A stretch of 64,000 nucleotides of DNA, taken from assembly GCA_018806985.1 (NCBI GenBank), contig JADANN010000468.1, positions 186,001 to 250,000 of the forward strand, in the 5' to 3' direction. This document shows positions 50,101-57,939 of the stretch, one piece after another. Position 1 is the stretch's first letter. The number at the start of each line of letters is the position of its first letter. The position numbers were made by a program, and so were the translations under genes. The DNA is from Angiostrongylus vasorum. Taxonomy: Eukaryota; Nematoda; Chromadorea; Rhabditida; Metastrongylidae. The notes beneath the pieces are model-generated. The model saw only the letters and a program-made list of their open reading frames with translations, did not search any database and was not told where the DNA came from.

Positions 50101-53100
50101 ACCATTCAATGCCACAGATCTTTGTAGTGACCTCGGTCAACAAAGATAAAGGAGGTTTACCGGCTCGTTCAGTTTCCACTCAAGGCCACTTGAACAAACG
50201 ATGACAAAAAAGGCTTTAATGGCGCGTGAACATAATTCATATGATGTGGAGAATCCGGAAGATCCCCGAATCGCTATGGGTCACTCTCTTAATGCCTTCT
50301 GGAAGGATACTATACTCAAGCCTCGTTTAGCCGAGCGTCGTAGTGCCTCACGGATGTGTTATTTATTCGATGCATTCCCACGCTCGATATTTGTCTCTCT
50401 GGAGAACCCGGCGAAAAGTTTACACACGACGAGCAACATTAACACTCAAGAAGATAGGAATCGCCATCAGTTCATTACTTAACCTAATTCAGAAAGTAAA
50501 CTAATCGATTACGTGAGAATATTAGCGGTTTGGATGGTAAAAACTAGCTCTCAGGGATATATCTGGACATCAACAGACGCGACCTCACGTGGTGACAGGT
50601 AGCAATTGCCGGTTGATATAGATGCCAATTACGATGGGTATTTCTACACATGGTGCATTCACTATGTTTACCACACACGACACTGTATTTGAAAGCATCA
50701 AGCTTTCACAAAATGACGACGTATTGACAACAAACACACGGAACATCGAGTATTTCAGGTTAAAGTGCGACTAAATTACTCGATCCAAATAGAATACATG
50801 AACTACGGTCAGTCTTTTTCTACCATAGACAGGATTCAAAAATGCGCAAACACTTCCCAGGGGTCCAGTTCATAGAGAACGATGACTATTCGCCAGCGAT
50901 AATTCGTTTTGGCGTAACCGTCAAAAGTCACCAAACGTCCCTGACGAGGTATTTGGACCACTCTTTTCCCTCCATACCTGCATAAATTGCCTTGACCAGT
51001 AATTAGAGACTTCCCCACTATATTTGCGAGCGCCATACAAGTTTACGTTCCCTAAGAACCTTCGAATATCGATGTACAAATGTTGCACCGGAAGACATTG
51101 CAGGAATGAACCTTAAAAACCATTGTTTTGAGTACTTATCCTACTCCATAAGTTACAGGTGACCCTTTGCTATGACTAAAATTGGTTTCGCTTTATGAGA
51201 TTTATAAAACTCTGAAGAAAACAAACTCCAAGTTTTTTAAATATGAAAACTTCGAGCAAACGAGAAAAAAGTGGGTAATCGAACCTGAGAACAAGGAAAG
51301 CACGAACTGTTCAAATCGGAACTGCTAACAAGATGATATAGGATTTTAATCCGAAAGAACTGCAATTTATCAAAGCGTATGAACTCTTCATTCTGCACGC
51401 TCGATACCACCGTCACGTGCGAATGCCAAAACAAACATGATGGCCCGTCAAAAATGACAGCAAATATCGTTGATGTGCTCTCCTCCATTCTCAATCATCT
51501 AGGACAGCGATTTTGCATCGTCGATAATGTTCCTTCCCCTTCGACCATAATGAGAAAAGATCCGACGCAAAGATGTAACACAGCCGAATCAGGTCAACCT
51601 CAGCTGGAGACAATACGAAATGAAAAAAGGCTCTCATTCACCCAGAAAGAGACGAATCATGGTGACTAGCACACTAGTGGATCTACAGTAACCGGAAACA
51701 TGTATACAAAAGAGGAGTAAGTTTCGCCCACAGCGCGAAATAGGTTGCGTTCACGAGTTTAATATTTTCCCAGAATTTCTTCTACCTACATCATCTTCAT
51801 CACTTTCTCAGCACTTCTATTGCTCATCTGAATTTATTGTAAACCATGTTAAAGGCATCTGCCTCAATCAAAGGAATTGTCCTATCAAGCCATAACACCT
51901 CCATTCTACAGATAAGATAGAGTTTCATAGTTACGCTAAAGAGTTCGAGTCCCTATTCGGTTCCTATTCACATCTCTAACCCGTGGGTAACAAAAATTTG
52001 CCGCTCTACTAGTCTGTATCACAACCAACCTCTGGAATGCATGCTAATGAAGAAGCTGCAAATTACGAAGAGTTGCAGCTTTTACGTTCATTCATTCAGA
52101 CATAATTACCTCTAAGCAAGCAACAGCACTTCACCAAACCATAAACGCATAAATCTATCCGATATGATGAACTCTAACCATAAGGTTATCGATTCTTCAA
52201 AATGAAGTTAAAGCTTGTGACTAGAAATCGATAACAGTGGATCTGACAGTAATCAAGAAGAAGAAACGTATAATGATTGTTCCCAGCATTTCCTAAAATC
52301 AATATCACACATGAGACTGCATACTGTTTGGGGATATTATTGGCTAAATTACACCGAAAACCTATTAATGCCAGGAGATTTTTGTTTACTTTTCAACGTT
52401 ACGAGTGAATCTTATGCTCTTAAAGGCTGATGAAAAACTAGAGACAGCAGGCCAGTGTTTACAGGACCCTCTCCGAAAAGGTACAATGACACCATACAAT
52501 GGATGAGACAAAACTCCCTGGCCCACGCTGTGAGTCAACTCCTTCTCGTCTCAAAATACCACCTCTTTCGATCGGTTCGACTTGGTCTGATTCACTTTAC
52601 CAACACAAGCCGTTAAGGGCTACACTTAGCGTACTGAGTCATGGAATTTTTGAAAATTCACCTTCACTTAAAGACAAAGCCCTGGGCTAGGTAATCAATA
52701 TTTTTTCCTTATTCATGAGCTTATACGAAGTTTTTAATGATTACTAATCCGATGCAAGCTCATGAAGATAGCAAAACATCCACCCACACTTGATGTTCTT
52801 CCGAAAATACTTACAAAAAAACAGTACTTACTTCTAGGGAGTAAGAGAGTAGCACATACTTCAACTCTAATCGATGATGTGCTAGCGTCGAACAAGAAAA
52901 AAAAAGAGGAAAGCGCACGCTAAGCATCGATGAGAATGCAATCAGGCAAAGTTACGAATGACATCTGGCACTTCGTAGAACTTAAAATTTCCCGCATTAC
53001 TAAAGTACTTCAAACTAGTAAACAGTTCTGAAATCGATTCAGCACCGAAACCTTCGAAGGCAGAAATCAAAATCGAGGACGGAAATTCTGCGAAGTGAAC

Positions 53101-54066
53101 CCTCACAACTTCCTTACTAGGGAACCGTAACAAAAACAAACCATGCTCAAATCGCAGAAGCATGTTCTAAGGTTTTAGTCCACTTATACGACTTACACTT
53201 TTAAGTTTATGACCTTAAACTCATATCTATATCTTCCAACATACAAGTACATACAAGTACACACCTGCTCGTCAGTAATTGGTCCTACTGGTCAAAAAGT
53301 ACGTTATTAGTTGGATAGACTACAAAACTCTTTACCTAGTGGAAAATCGGGACCAAGAAAATCACATCAGGTCACAAGTACCATAGACATACGGGTGTGA
53401 TGATCCATTGTAATTAATTAATTACCTACGACTTTACAACCCAAAAAGAAAAGACCGGTTATGAAGAGTCATACGTCAAAATCGCCAACAAGAAAAAAGA
53501 AAAGAGAAAGAAAGAAGAAAAAAAAACGAAAAGTGGAAGAATTAGAGAAATTCGATGAAACTTACGTGTAGTTAAACGTTGGTAGAGAAGGATCATGTGC
53601 TTTGAATGTATCAAGTACAGTACCAATAGGTGTATCTTCACTGATATTCTTCATAACAAATACTTGTATAGCACGTTCTTGTGGTGATACATAAGATGAG
53701 AATCTCGATTTCGCTACTGAAGCATCCAGTCCGAATGGTAGTGATAAGTCACCAATAGCTCCCGTAAGAGGAACGATAGCGATGAGCAACGTTGCCAGAT
53801 ACAACCACCAAACCCTCGTCGTAGGAACTCCCTTACCTTGCACGATCACCGGCATCTCGATCGCTGACGCTAAATCGTGCGACGATGGTTCCGCGGATGA
53901 CGTCTTCGGCGATCCGAACTTCTGACGGACCGACGATGTCGGGTGGATGATCGTTTCGATCGACCAGTTGCACGAACACACTGCTGATCGCGTCGTGGAG
54001 TCCGTCGCTGACGCGAATTTGCAAACGGAACCCGTCGCGTTGTGTTTGATCTTCGTAGTCGAGCGG
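41090..54066 (-). CDS. hmr-1: Classical cadherin HMR-1 (complete short isoform plus one exon of a long isoform)
   Basis: This gene encodes a homophilic adhesion receptor that links neighbouring cells to beta- and alpha-catenin and actin at adherens junctions. Nineteen exons between 53855 and 41090 join in consistent phase into 1,226 codons plus TGA. The order is signal peptide (about residues 16-32 hydrophobic), EC1 ending DVNDNGP (156-162), EC2 ending DENDNP, EC3, a non-chordate membrane-proximal domain, a Cys-rich EGF, laminin-G, a second EGF, a second laminin-G, a third Cys-rich module, a TM helix (about 1077-1098), and a tail of about 128 residues with an EGGGEAD juxtamembrane motif (about 1125). 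The acidic DEIRIYEDE region and a short W-containing C-terminus fit beta-catenin binding. From memory C. elegans HMR-1A is about the same length (near 1,220 residues) and has three EC repeats. A further exon (54066-53837) belongs to a longer isoform whose other 5' exons are not securely found here. The family assignment is firm; the exact N- and C-terminal exons are inferred. Confidence 0.93.
41322..41473 (-). CDS. hmr-1: hmr-1 exon 18: beta-catenin-binding region
   Basis: The acceptor is CTTTTACAG and the donor CCT|GTGAGT, phase 1 to 0. [20 protein letters not shown] is acidic and Ser-rich, corresponding to the phosphorylated beta-catenin (HMP-2) binding segment of classical cadherins. Confidence 0.92.
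41544..41774 (-). CDS. hmr-1: hmr-1 exon 17: end of TM helix and juxtamembrane p120-type domain
   Basis: The acceptor is TATTTTTAG and the donor ATCG|GTAAGA, phase 1 to 1. It begins [13 protein letters not shown], completing the TM helix with a basic stop-transfer. It then carries [20 protein letters not shown], the conserved classical-cadherin juxtamembrane core that binds p120/JAC-1 family catenin. Confidence 0.94.
41931..42024 (-). CDS. hmr-1: hmr-1 exon 16: transmembrane helix, first part
   Basis: The acceptor is TTTTCTAG and the donor ATCA|GTAAGT, phase 0 to 1. It encodes [17 protein letters not shown] followed by the hydrophobic stretch [14 protein letters not shown]. Confidence 0.9.
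42099..42235 (-). CDS. hmr-1: hmr-1 exon 15: Cys-rich juxtamembrane module
   Basis: The acceptor is CCGTTTAG and the donor CAG|GTACAC, phase 1 to 0. Eight cysteines within CSLLITC...[11 protein letters not shown]...FCTCPEG form an EGF-like module just outside the membrane. Confidence 0.9.
42480..42600 (-). repeat. Family-E repeat in an hmr-1 intron
   Basis: GAGCTTATACGAGGCTAACA, TTATTCGGCTGTTTCGACGT and GAACCGACGATCCGAGTCGA, the reverse form of the core at 29990-30060. Confidence 0.75.
42780..42903 (-). CDS. hmr-1: hmr-1 exon 14: end of second laminin-G
   Basis: The acceptor is CATTTTAAAG (AAAG instead of the usual CAG) and the donor GATG|GTGAGC, phase 0 to 1. It begins [15 protein letters not shown] and ends IIKWDGVSD. 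Confidence 0.87.
43014..43143 (-). CDS. hmr-1: hmr-1 exon 13: second laminin-G
   Basis: The acceptor is TTCTTCCAG and the donor CAG|GTGCGT, phase 2 to 0. It encodes LSIDNAYY and [14 protein letters not shown]. The GCVG of the laminin-G end follows directly in exon 14. Confidence 0.9.
43302..43465 (-). CDS. hmr-1: hmr-1 exon 12: second laminin-G
   Basis: The acceptor is ATCCTTTAG and the donor CG|GTTAGT, phase 0 to 2. It encodes [17 protein letters not shown] and [15 protein letters not shown], which is the GSWHxV-equivalent strand. Confidence 0.9.
43546..44124 (-). CDS. hmr-1: hmr-1 exon 11: laminin-G end, second EGF, start of second laminin-G
   Basis: The acceptor is CCATTCAG and the donor GCAG|GTAAAT, 193 codons, phase 0 to 0. 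It encodes the laminin-G end with its conserved [10 protein letters not shown], an EGF ([10 protein letters not shown]...[12 protein letters not shown]), then IELLFIPG of a second laminin-G. It is the largest exon of the gene. Confidence 0.94.
44269..44623 (-). CDS. hmr-1: hmr-1 exon 10: EGF end and first laminin-G
   Basis: The acceptor is AATTTCAG and the donor AAG|GTTAGT, phase 2 to 0. After the EGF cysteines comes a laminin-G signature: [33 protein letters not shown] and [12 protein letters not shown]. Confidence 0.93.
44741..44898 (-). CDS. hmr-1: hmr-1 exon 9: start of the first EGF module
   Basis: The acceptor is TTTTACAG and the donor CTT|GTAAGT, phase 0 to 2. It contains the EGF cysteine run CTC...[14 protein letters not shown]...PGF, which is completed by [13 protein letters not shown] in the next exon. 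Confidence 0.92.
45021..45168 (-). CDS. hmr-1: hmr-1 exon 8
   Basis: The acceptor is CGATCTAG and the donor TTC|GTAAGT, phase 2 to 0. It encodes [18 protein letters not shown] and the paired cysteines of [13 protein letters not shown]. Confidence 0.88.
45247..45323 (-). CDS. hmr-1: hmr-1 exon 7
   Basis: The acceptor is TATTGCAG and the donor ACAG|GTACTT. It is a short 77-bp exon, phase 0 to 2, encoding [20 protein letters not shown] of the membrane-proximal domain. Confidence 0.88.
45398..45556 (-). CDS. hmr-1: hmr-1 exon 6: membrane-proximal non-chordate cadherin domain
   Basis: The acceptor is GTCGTTTAG and the donor CAG|GTATGA, 53 codons, phase 0 to 0. It encodes [19 protein letters not shown] and ends [14 protein letters not shown]-like insertion lies in the intron just upstream (45626-45900). 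Confidence 0.88.
45626..45900 (+). repeat. Family-A SINE-like repeat in an hmr-1 intron
   Basis: GCGCATGCGGCGCAGTGGCT head, GGTACCAAACTTGTCTGGGA body and GATCAACGCCGATAGCTTTA tail. Flanking TACTTTCTTT on both sides may be the target-site duplication. Opposite strand to hmr-1. Confidence 0.85.
46388..46525 (-). CDS. hmr-1: hmr-1 exon 5: EC3, second half
   Basis: The acceptor is TTTTCTTAG and the donor CAG|GTAATC, phase 0 to 0, 46 codons. [14 protein letters not shown] is the typical cadherin strand following FxLxxxxG, followed by [16 protein letters not shown], the G-strand end of the repeat. Confidence 0.9.
46603..46782 (-). CDS. hmr-1: hmr-1 exon 4: EC3, first half
   Basis: The acceptor is ACGTTGCAG, phase 0. 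It starts [10 protein letters not shown] and runs to [10 protein letters not shown]. The donor that keeps the frame is GAG|GTCGGT, an atypical but GT-containing site; the nearby GTACAT would break phase with exon 5. Confidence 0.9.
47049..47127. repeat. (TA)n microsatellite in hmr-1 intron 3
   Basis: 79 bp of pure TA. Confidence 0.97.
48131..48414 (+). repeat. Family-A SINE-like repeat with 13-bp target-site duplication
   Basis: TAACTTAATTCTT flanks the unit exactly (48118-48130 and 48415-48427). Head GCGCGTGTGGCGCAGTGGTA; tail GAACTTTATCCTTTTTATCC. Confidence 0.92.
48475..48632 (-). CDS. hmr-1: hmr-1 exon 3: EC2 end
   Basis: The acceptor is AGTTTTAG and the donor GAG|GTGTGT. It is in phase with exon 2 (C+AT gives His). 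It encodes [20 protein letters not shown] and ends in IIGDE, which with exon 4 makes the DENDNP repeat-end motif split exactly across the intron. Confidence 0.92.
48719..49095 (-). CDS. hmr-1: hmr-1 shared exon 2: EC1 core and start of EC2
   Basis: The acceptor is GCTTTAG and the donor GTACGT (out phase 1). It encodes [27 protein letters not shown], then DVNDNGPEP and PENTPV of the next repeat, all standard cadherin Ca2+-binding landmarks (DRE, DxAGN, DxNDNxP). It is preceded by an intron of about 4.5 kb. Confidence 0.93.
49475..49866 (+). repeat. Family-D repeat in hmr-1 intron 1
   Basis: Full-length forward copy: CCTCCCAACGGTTTACCGCC, GGGAGGTGTTCC, CAATACCAGGATCCACCACC, CACAATGGCTAAACCAG, GCCCGCACAACCAGTAAGGA and tail CAAGTATCCAAGTAAG. 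Confidence 0.85.
52942..53163 (-). other. Unassigned 73-codon open stretch inside hmr-1 intron 1
   Basis: Minus-strand reading has natural-looking composition ([44 protein letters not shown], then stop) but matches no family I know. It could be a fragment of an inserted retrocopy or chance. It sits in the same orientation as hmr-1, but its residues do not resemble cadherin. Confidence 0.2.
53566..53855 (-). CDS. hmr-1: hmr-1 short-isoform first coding exon with signal peptide
   Basis: The start codon is at 53855-53853 and the donor is TACAC|GTAAGT. The peptide begins MPVIVQGKG, then a hydrophobic core [15 protein letters not shown] ending near TGAIG, which is a convincing signal peptide. It ends with [18 protein letters not shown]...FNY, the first strands of an EC repeat. 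The exon ends in phase 2, so AC+A gives Thr and joins smoothly to FRINRQ in the exon at 49095. I see no ATG between the acceptor at 54067 and this start, so a transcript trans-spliced or initiated in the upstream exon would use this as its first ATG. Start choice: it is the only Met directly before the hydrophobic core. Confidence 0.85.
53837..54066 (-). CDS. hmr-1: hmr-1 long-isoform exon: end of one EC repeat and start of the next
   Basis: The acceptor reads CACCTTATCAG and the donor CAAG|GTAAGG. Read in phase 0 the exon begins [12 protein letters not shown] (the LDYE motif of EC repeats), continues with [10 protein letters not shown] and [10 protein letters not shown] (the repeat-end Ca2+-binding motif, DxNDxxP-like), and ends in the A/B strands of the next repeat ([12 protein letters not shown]). 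It ends in phase 2. Joined to 49095 the codon AG+A gives Arg and the EC repeat continues naturally (GDRAR-FRINRQ). This matches an hmr-1b-type long form. The exon is noticeably GC-richer than the shared exons. Its last 19 bases (53855-53837) are also coding in another frame for the short isoform. Confidence 0.8.
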
Positions 54067-54621
54067 CTGATAAGGTGATGATTAGCGACGGTGGCAAGGT
54101 GTTTCGAGGGAGTTCCTAACAGGTTTGGCTTATGGATTGAAGAATAAGTGCGTTTAGAATTGAAAGACATGCACGAATGAGAATACAGAACCCGACAGTG
54201 ATGTAATGGGTGATAATAAAAGAGACGGCCGTGGGCCGGTTAGTGGCACCTGAAATGGCGACATCAACATGCATGCTGAACAATCCAACACGTACGGTAC
54301 TAAAAACATTGACAGTAACGGAGGAGAGTAATCAACGATCGAGAGGAACACGAAATACTAACAAACTGGACAAGAACGTCTTCAATGATCTTAAAAGTAA
54401 CGATGATACAGAAATTGAATACATTTAAACATTATGGTTCAGAATACTGTTAGCTTTGTCCCCCATAAAGATTCGACTAAATATGTAGTGCCAACCAAGA
54501 AGAAAAAACGTTGACACTTGAAGAAGAATTGAAGAACAACAGCTCCTTTGTGGTTTATCAGAATCGGCAAAACAGCTAGCTCTTTATTACGGTACCTAAT
54601 CTCTAAAGTAAGTCGTAATCT

Positions 54622-54862
54622 CAATCAATACCAGGATCCACCACCGTCATGGTATCAAAGTCGCATGGTGGCAAATCTGCTTTTGATTACAAGGGCTGCG
54701 ACTACCTGTGGTGGTGAACACCTGAGGCAGACTTTCGCCAGGCTGACCTCGGGATTCCAGAGAACCACAATGGCTTAACCAGCGAATCTCCGAAAAAATG
54801 GTGATTATGCTGGGCCCGCACAACCAGTCAGCACGGGCCGTTCAAGTTCAAGTCAGGTATCA
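54622..54862 (+). repeat. Family-D repeat (3' part)
   Basis: CAATACCAGGATCCACCACC through ACCACAATGGCTTAACCAGC to GCCCGCACAACCAGTCAGCA and a CAAGTTCAAGTCAGG tail; the head half is missing. Confidence 0.8.
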
Positions 54863-55297
54863 AGATAACAACTCATAGATTCAATCTCAACAAAAAAAGA
54901 AAGAAGGATAAGAAACTAGTTGCGTTGTTAAGCAATGGTTAGCCTAGGAAAGGTCTCAGAAACATGCTAGTCTCAAAAATAAGTTTTCCCGGCTATTCAG
55001 GCTTTGTTTCACCTATAATATTGACATTTCAAATGAAGGACGAAGAGTACCAATACCAACAAATCCAATTTTACCTCGAAAATCTGAACCGTGACTTCCA
55101 CAGTAGTAAAAAATTAATGTTCGAATTCATATTCTCTAGCATAAACAAAAACAACTAACGTTTAGAAGACCTTATAATGAAAATGTTACTAGGGTTATCT
55201 CACTACACTTAAAATAATGCGTAATCTGACTCTTCCCTATAGAGAAAAAAGTAACCGGAAAATCAGAACAAATAGTAGCCCCGGAAATGGTAACAAC

Positions 55298-55620
55298 GAG
55301 ATATAACTTCAACGATGCTGAGACATTTGCAAAACTCCGGACCGCAGGTGCCCGCGGTCGGGAACGAACGCGCTATCGTCTTTTTCGGTGAGTAACGCGA
55401 TCACCACCACACCATGCGGGTACTTCGTTTTGCCTGTCTCTCAGCTATAGAACAAAAGATCGACAGAACTGGCTGAGAGACAGGCGAAACGAAGGACCCT
55501 GCATGGTGGTGGTGAACGCGTTACTCCCCGGAAAGGACAATAGCGCGTTCGTTCCCCACCGCAGACACCTGTGGTCCGGAGTTTTGCAAATATCTCAACA
55601 TCATTGAAGTTATATTTCGC
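55298..55620. repeat. Family-C inverted dimer forming a long hairpin
   Basis: Left arm 55298-55450 (GATGCTGAGACATTTGCAAA, CGGGAACGAACGCGCTATCG, GCCTGTCTCTCAGC) and right arm 55470-55620 (GGCTGAGAGACAGGCGAAAC, AGCGCGTTCGTTCCCCACCG, GTTTTGCAAATATCTCAACA) are close reverse complements separated by about 20-30 bp. Confidence 0.9.
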
Positions 55621-55679
55621 AATATACCCTACCGTTAAAAAAGAATAGGCAGTAAATAAAAAAGGTTAAGAGTGTGATG

Positions 55680-55815
55680 GTAACAACGAGGTTCGATCCC
55701 CGCAGCCACAGACACCTGTGGTCCGGAGTTATGCAAATATCAGCATCATTGTGGTTATATCTCACATCATACCTTGCCATGAAAAAAGAATAGGTAGTGA
55801 ACAAAAAAATGATTA
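55680..55815 (+). repeat. Family-C repeat (3' part)
   Basis: CACCTGTGGTCCGGAGTTAT, GCAAATATCAGCATCATTGT and tail AATAGGTAGTGAACAAAAA, directly behind the hairpin as a truncated direct copy. Confidence 0.75.
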
Positions 55816-56179
55816 GAAACAGTACCATTCAAAATAACAGTCAGGATCGATTCCATTGCGACTTTGTAGTCGACACAGAACGTAGCAATAAAATGTGAGG
55901 ACTTTTGACGAAGCAAGGATTTTAGAAGCTTCAGCAGCTCGGCAAAAAGTATTTGGATGTAAAAAACATTGCTCAAATACTGATAAACCCTTACATGTAT
56001 TGATTAGCTCGGAATAGACACTTAAATGGTAGAAGCTTGATGAGAACTTGAAGGGAAAAACTTGACATGAGGAAGGAAAAAAATGATTTTGGACAGATAT
56101 GAAAAAGAGTAGTTGAATGTCGAGTGGATGACACTACAAAGTGTTTTCATAAATAATCGTCAACAGAAAGGTCAGAATC

Positions 56180-56500
56180 CGAAACTGTCGTCATTGAGAG
56201 AGTTACGAGAACGACGGACTTCGCTCGCCCGTTGAGAGGGGCGGGCCCGACGAACGATGCCTGGGATGGCCAAATAGGGAGCAGGCGGGCAGGACGAGAT
56301 GACGCGAGGCGCGCCGGAAGGGCAGACGAGTTGCACATGAAGACGGAGTATGCCAGCAGTGGATGTGGCAGGTGCACATACGACGAGAGATCACCCGCTA
56401 GCGTGATCGACAACGGAGATGCTGATGCCCGGGTGGTGGTCACATTCACGCGCCGACCAAGGTGTGCCAATACTTGCAAAGGTCACCGAGTGTCTAGCTG
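56180..56500. other. GC-rich open island, unassigned
   Basis: GC-rich in an AT-rich neighbourhood and free of stops over long stretches on both strands (110 codons minus, 89 codons plus). Repeated CGG/GCGGGC and CGACGA motifs. Neither frame resembles a family I know. It could be a long-isoform exon, a promoter or a foreign fragment. Confidence 0.4.
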
Positions 56501-56839
56501 ACCGCTAGAACGAGCCGCAATGTTCCCACTACTCGTAAAAACATCATCGTGTCATCCTAGGGATGTGATGAATTTCTGGAGAATTCCAGAATTTTCTATG
56601 GATCTTCGTAGACAATTAAGTGGAACCGAAACACTGCATTCTCACTGAGCACCCCATCACTTCCTAGCATAGAGTTTTCCACTGATCAAAGACCACCTTA
56701 GTATTGTTACATTACACAAACCCAAACAAATAATGAATCAATATAACCATAGAGTTAAGAACAACTATCATTTGCTTGCGACTATTACGCACAGTAATAA
56801 GAATTCATGAAACTATTAAACTGGTGTTAAATCAACATT

Positions 56840-56920
56840 GCTGGCGCTTCGACGTCTTCGTCTTCCTCAGAACTGATGGTCCGAGTAGATGGTCTCCGCG
56901 TTAGCTTAATAATCCAAGAA
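56840..56920 (-). repeat. Family-E repeat (core only)
   Basis: GGCGCTTCGACGTCTTCGTC and GATGGTCCGAGTAGATGGTC; reverse form. Confidence 0.65.
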
Positions 56921-57209
56921 GCTATTGATTACTAATGTCGAGGTTAAACAATGGTCGATTTGGAGAACTAACCATCTGGGAAATCTTAAACAATGAGGAA
57001 ACAAGTTCCCACTCAAAAAACAAGCGCCCCTTTTGGGCTTGATTCGATTCCTCCCACTGAGAACACTTTTCCTTTGTTTGTTTTATGTGAGCGGTGATTG
57101 TTAGCTGTTAGTGTTTCCGATAGACAATGCATTGAGGACACGTTTTGAACGGTGTGACTCGATAATGAAATTCGAACTGACAATACTAGTAGGTGAGAAT
57201 ACGCTACAC

Positions 57210-57270
57210 CCTGAAAACGTAGTACGCTCCAGGAGACGACGACTCGGCGACGACGACGAACTCAGACGCA
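57210..57270 (-). CDS. Possible short hmr-1 long-isoform exon
   Basis: An acceptor-like TTTATTACAG precedes a 61-bp open stretch reading ASEFVVVAESSSPGAYYVFR, which resembles the A/B strands of an EC repeat (ENSPxGTYVxRV). The donor CAGG|GTGTAG is weak, and the exons that would complete the repeat were not found between here and 54066. An overlapping plus-strand ORF (57111-57353) is an alternative reading. Confidence 0.2.
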
Positions 57271-57424
57271 CTGTAATAAATATGGACATTGGCTCACGTT
57301 TAATGACACTTTCCATGAATCCACGAATATCAAGACTGGTTCGTATCCCATAAATGCGCCAATCTCTGATAGAAAGGACAGACGATAAAGTGTTCGCCGT
57401 TAAACAATCTTTTAGAAATATATC

Positions 57425-57640
57425 ATGCATTGGATTGCATTCATAACATAGTAGGGATGACTGGGTGCATATTTGACATACATAAAAAACTTGTGGTGAT
57501 CTATGGATGTTTCCAGTCAGTGTTTTTATCCTAATAGACAGTCGCGTTACAAATTTGCCAACCTTACAGAGATGGGAGGTCCGGTTTGGTCGGGCCTGCG
57601 TGTATTGAAGGGCATCTCTAACCACTGCGCAATATGCGCC
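57425..57640 (-). repeat. Family-A SINE-like repeat (diverged)
   Basis: Head GGCGCATATTGCGCAGTGGT on the right; tail side with ATCATGCATTGGATTGCATT on the left. Confidence 0.6.
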
Positions 57641-57732
57641 GTTTACTTTGTTTTAGCAGTGCTTCACTGAAATGGGATACTACTAACAAGGAATAAGTTT
57701 TATATCGAAAATATCGGCGAATGATCGAACAA

Positions 57733-57935
57733 CCTACTCAATGCATTTCGTTAAGGATTTTCTCAGAAGGTGATCTCAAGTTTGGAACAAATAATGATTA
57801 GTTTCATCCATAAAGAGTAACTTCATATTCCATGCTTACATACTAAAAACAAAAAAAAAAAAAGAAAAATGAAGGATTTTTAAGAGAAAGCATAGTCAAG
57901 AGCATTACGAATCTGACAGTGCTTGTATAGGTGAA
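57733..57935 (-). repeat. Family-F repeat, copy 1
   Basis: CAACCTACTCAATGCATTTC through AACAAATAATGATTAGTTTC, AAGAGTAACTTCATATTCCA, a poly-A run and AATGAAGGATTTTTAAGAGA; near-identical in reverse at 61707-61905. Confidence 0.85.
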
Positions 57936-57939
57936 GAAG

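Larger units (their letters stand above)
49096..53565 (-). other. hmr-1 intron 1 (about 4.5 kb)
   Basis: This intron separates the alternative 5' exons from shared exon 2. It holds a family-D repeat (49475-49866), an open stretch at 52942-53163, and otherwise AT-rich sequence with no exon-like cadherin pieces. Plus-strand ORFs at 50201-50482, 51379-51669 and 52499-52690 match nothing I recognise. Confidence 0.75.
54067..57209 (-). other. Presumed long-isoform hmr-1 intron or short-isoform promoter region
   Basis: It lies 5' of the alternative exon. It contains repeats and the GC-rich island 56180-56500; no further cadherin block could be read securely. The short-isoform promoter is expected here but no sequence element proves it. 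Confidence 0.4.

Noticed and set aside
56147..56479. hmr-1 long-isoform cadherin exon in the GC-rich island
   Set aside because: All three minus frames were read; none shows LDYE, DxNDN or other EC landmarks.
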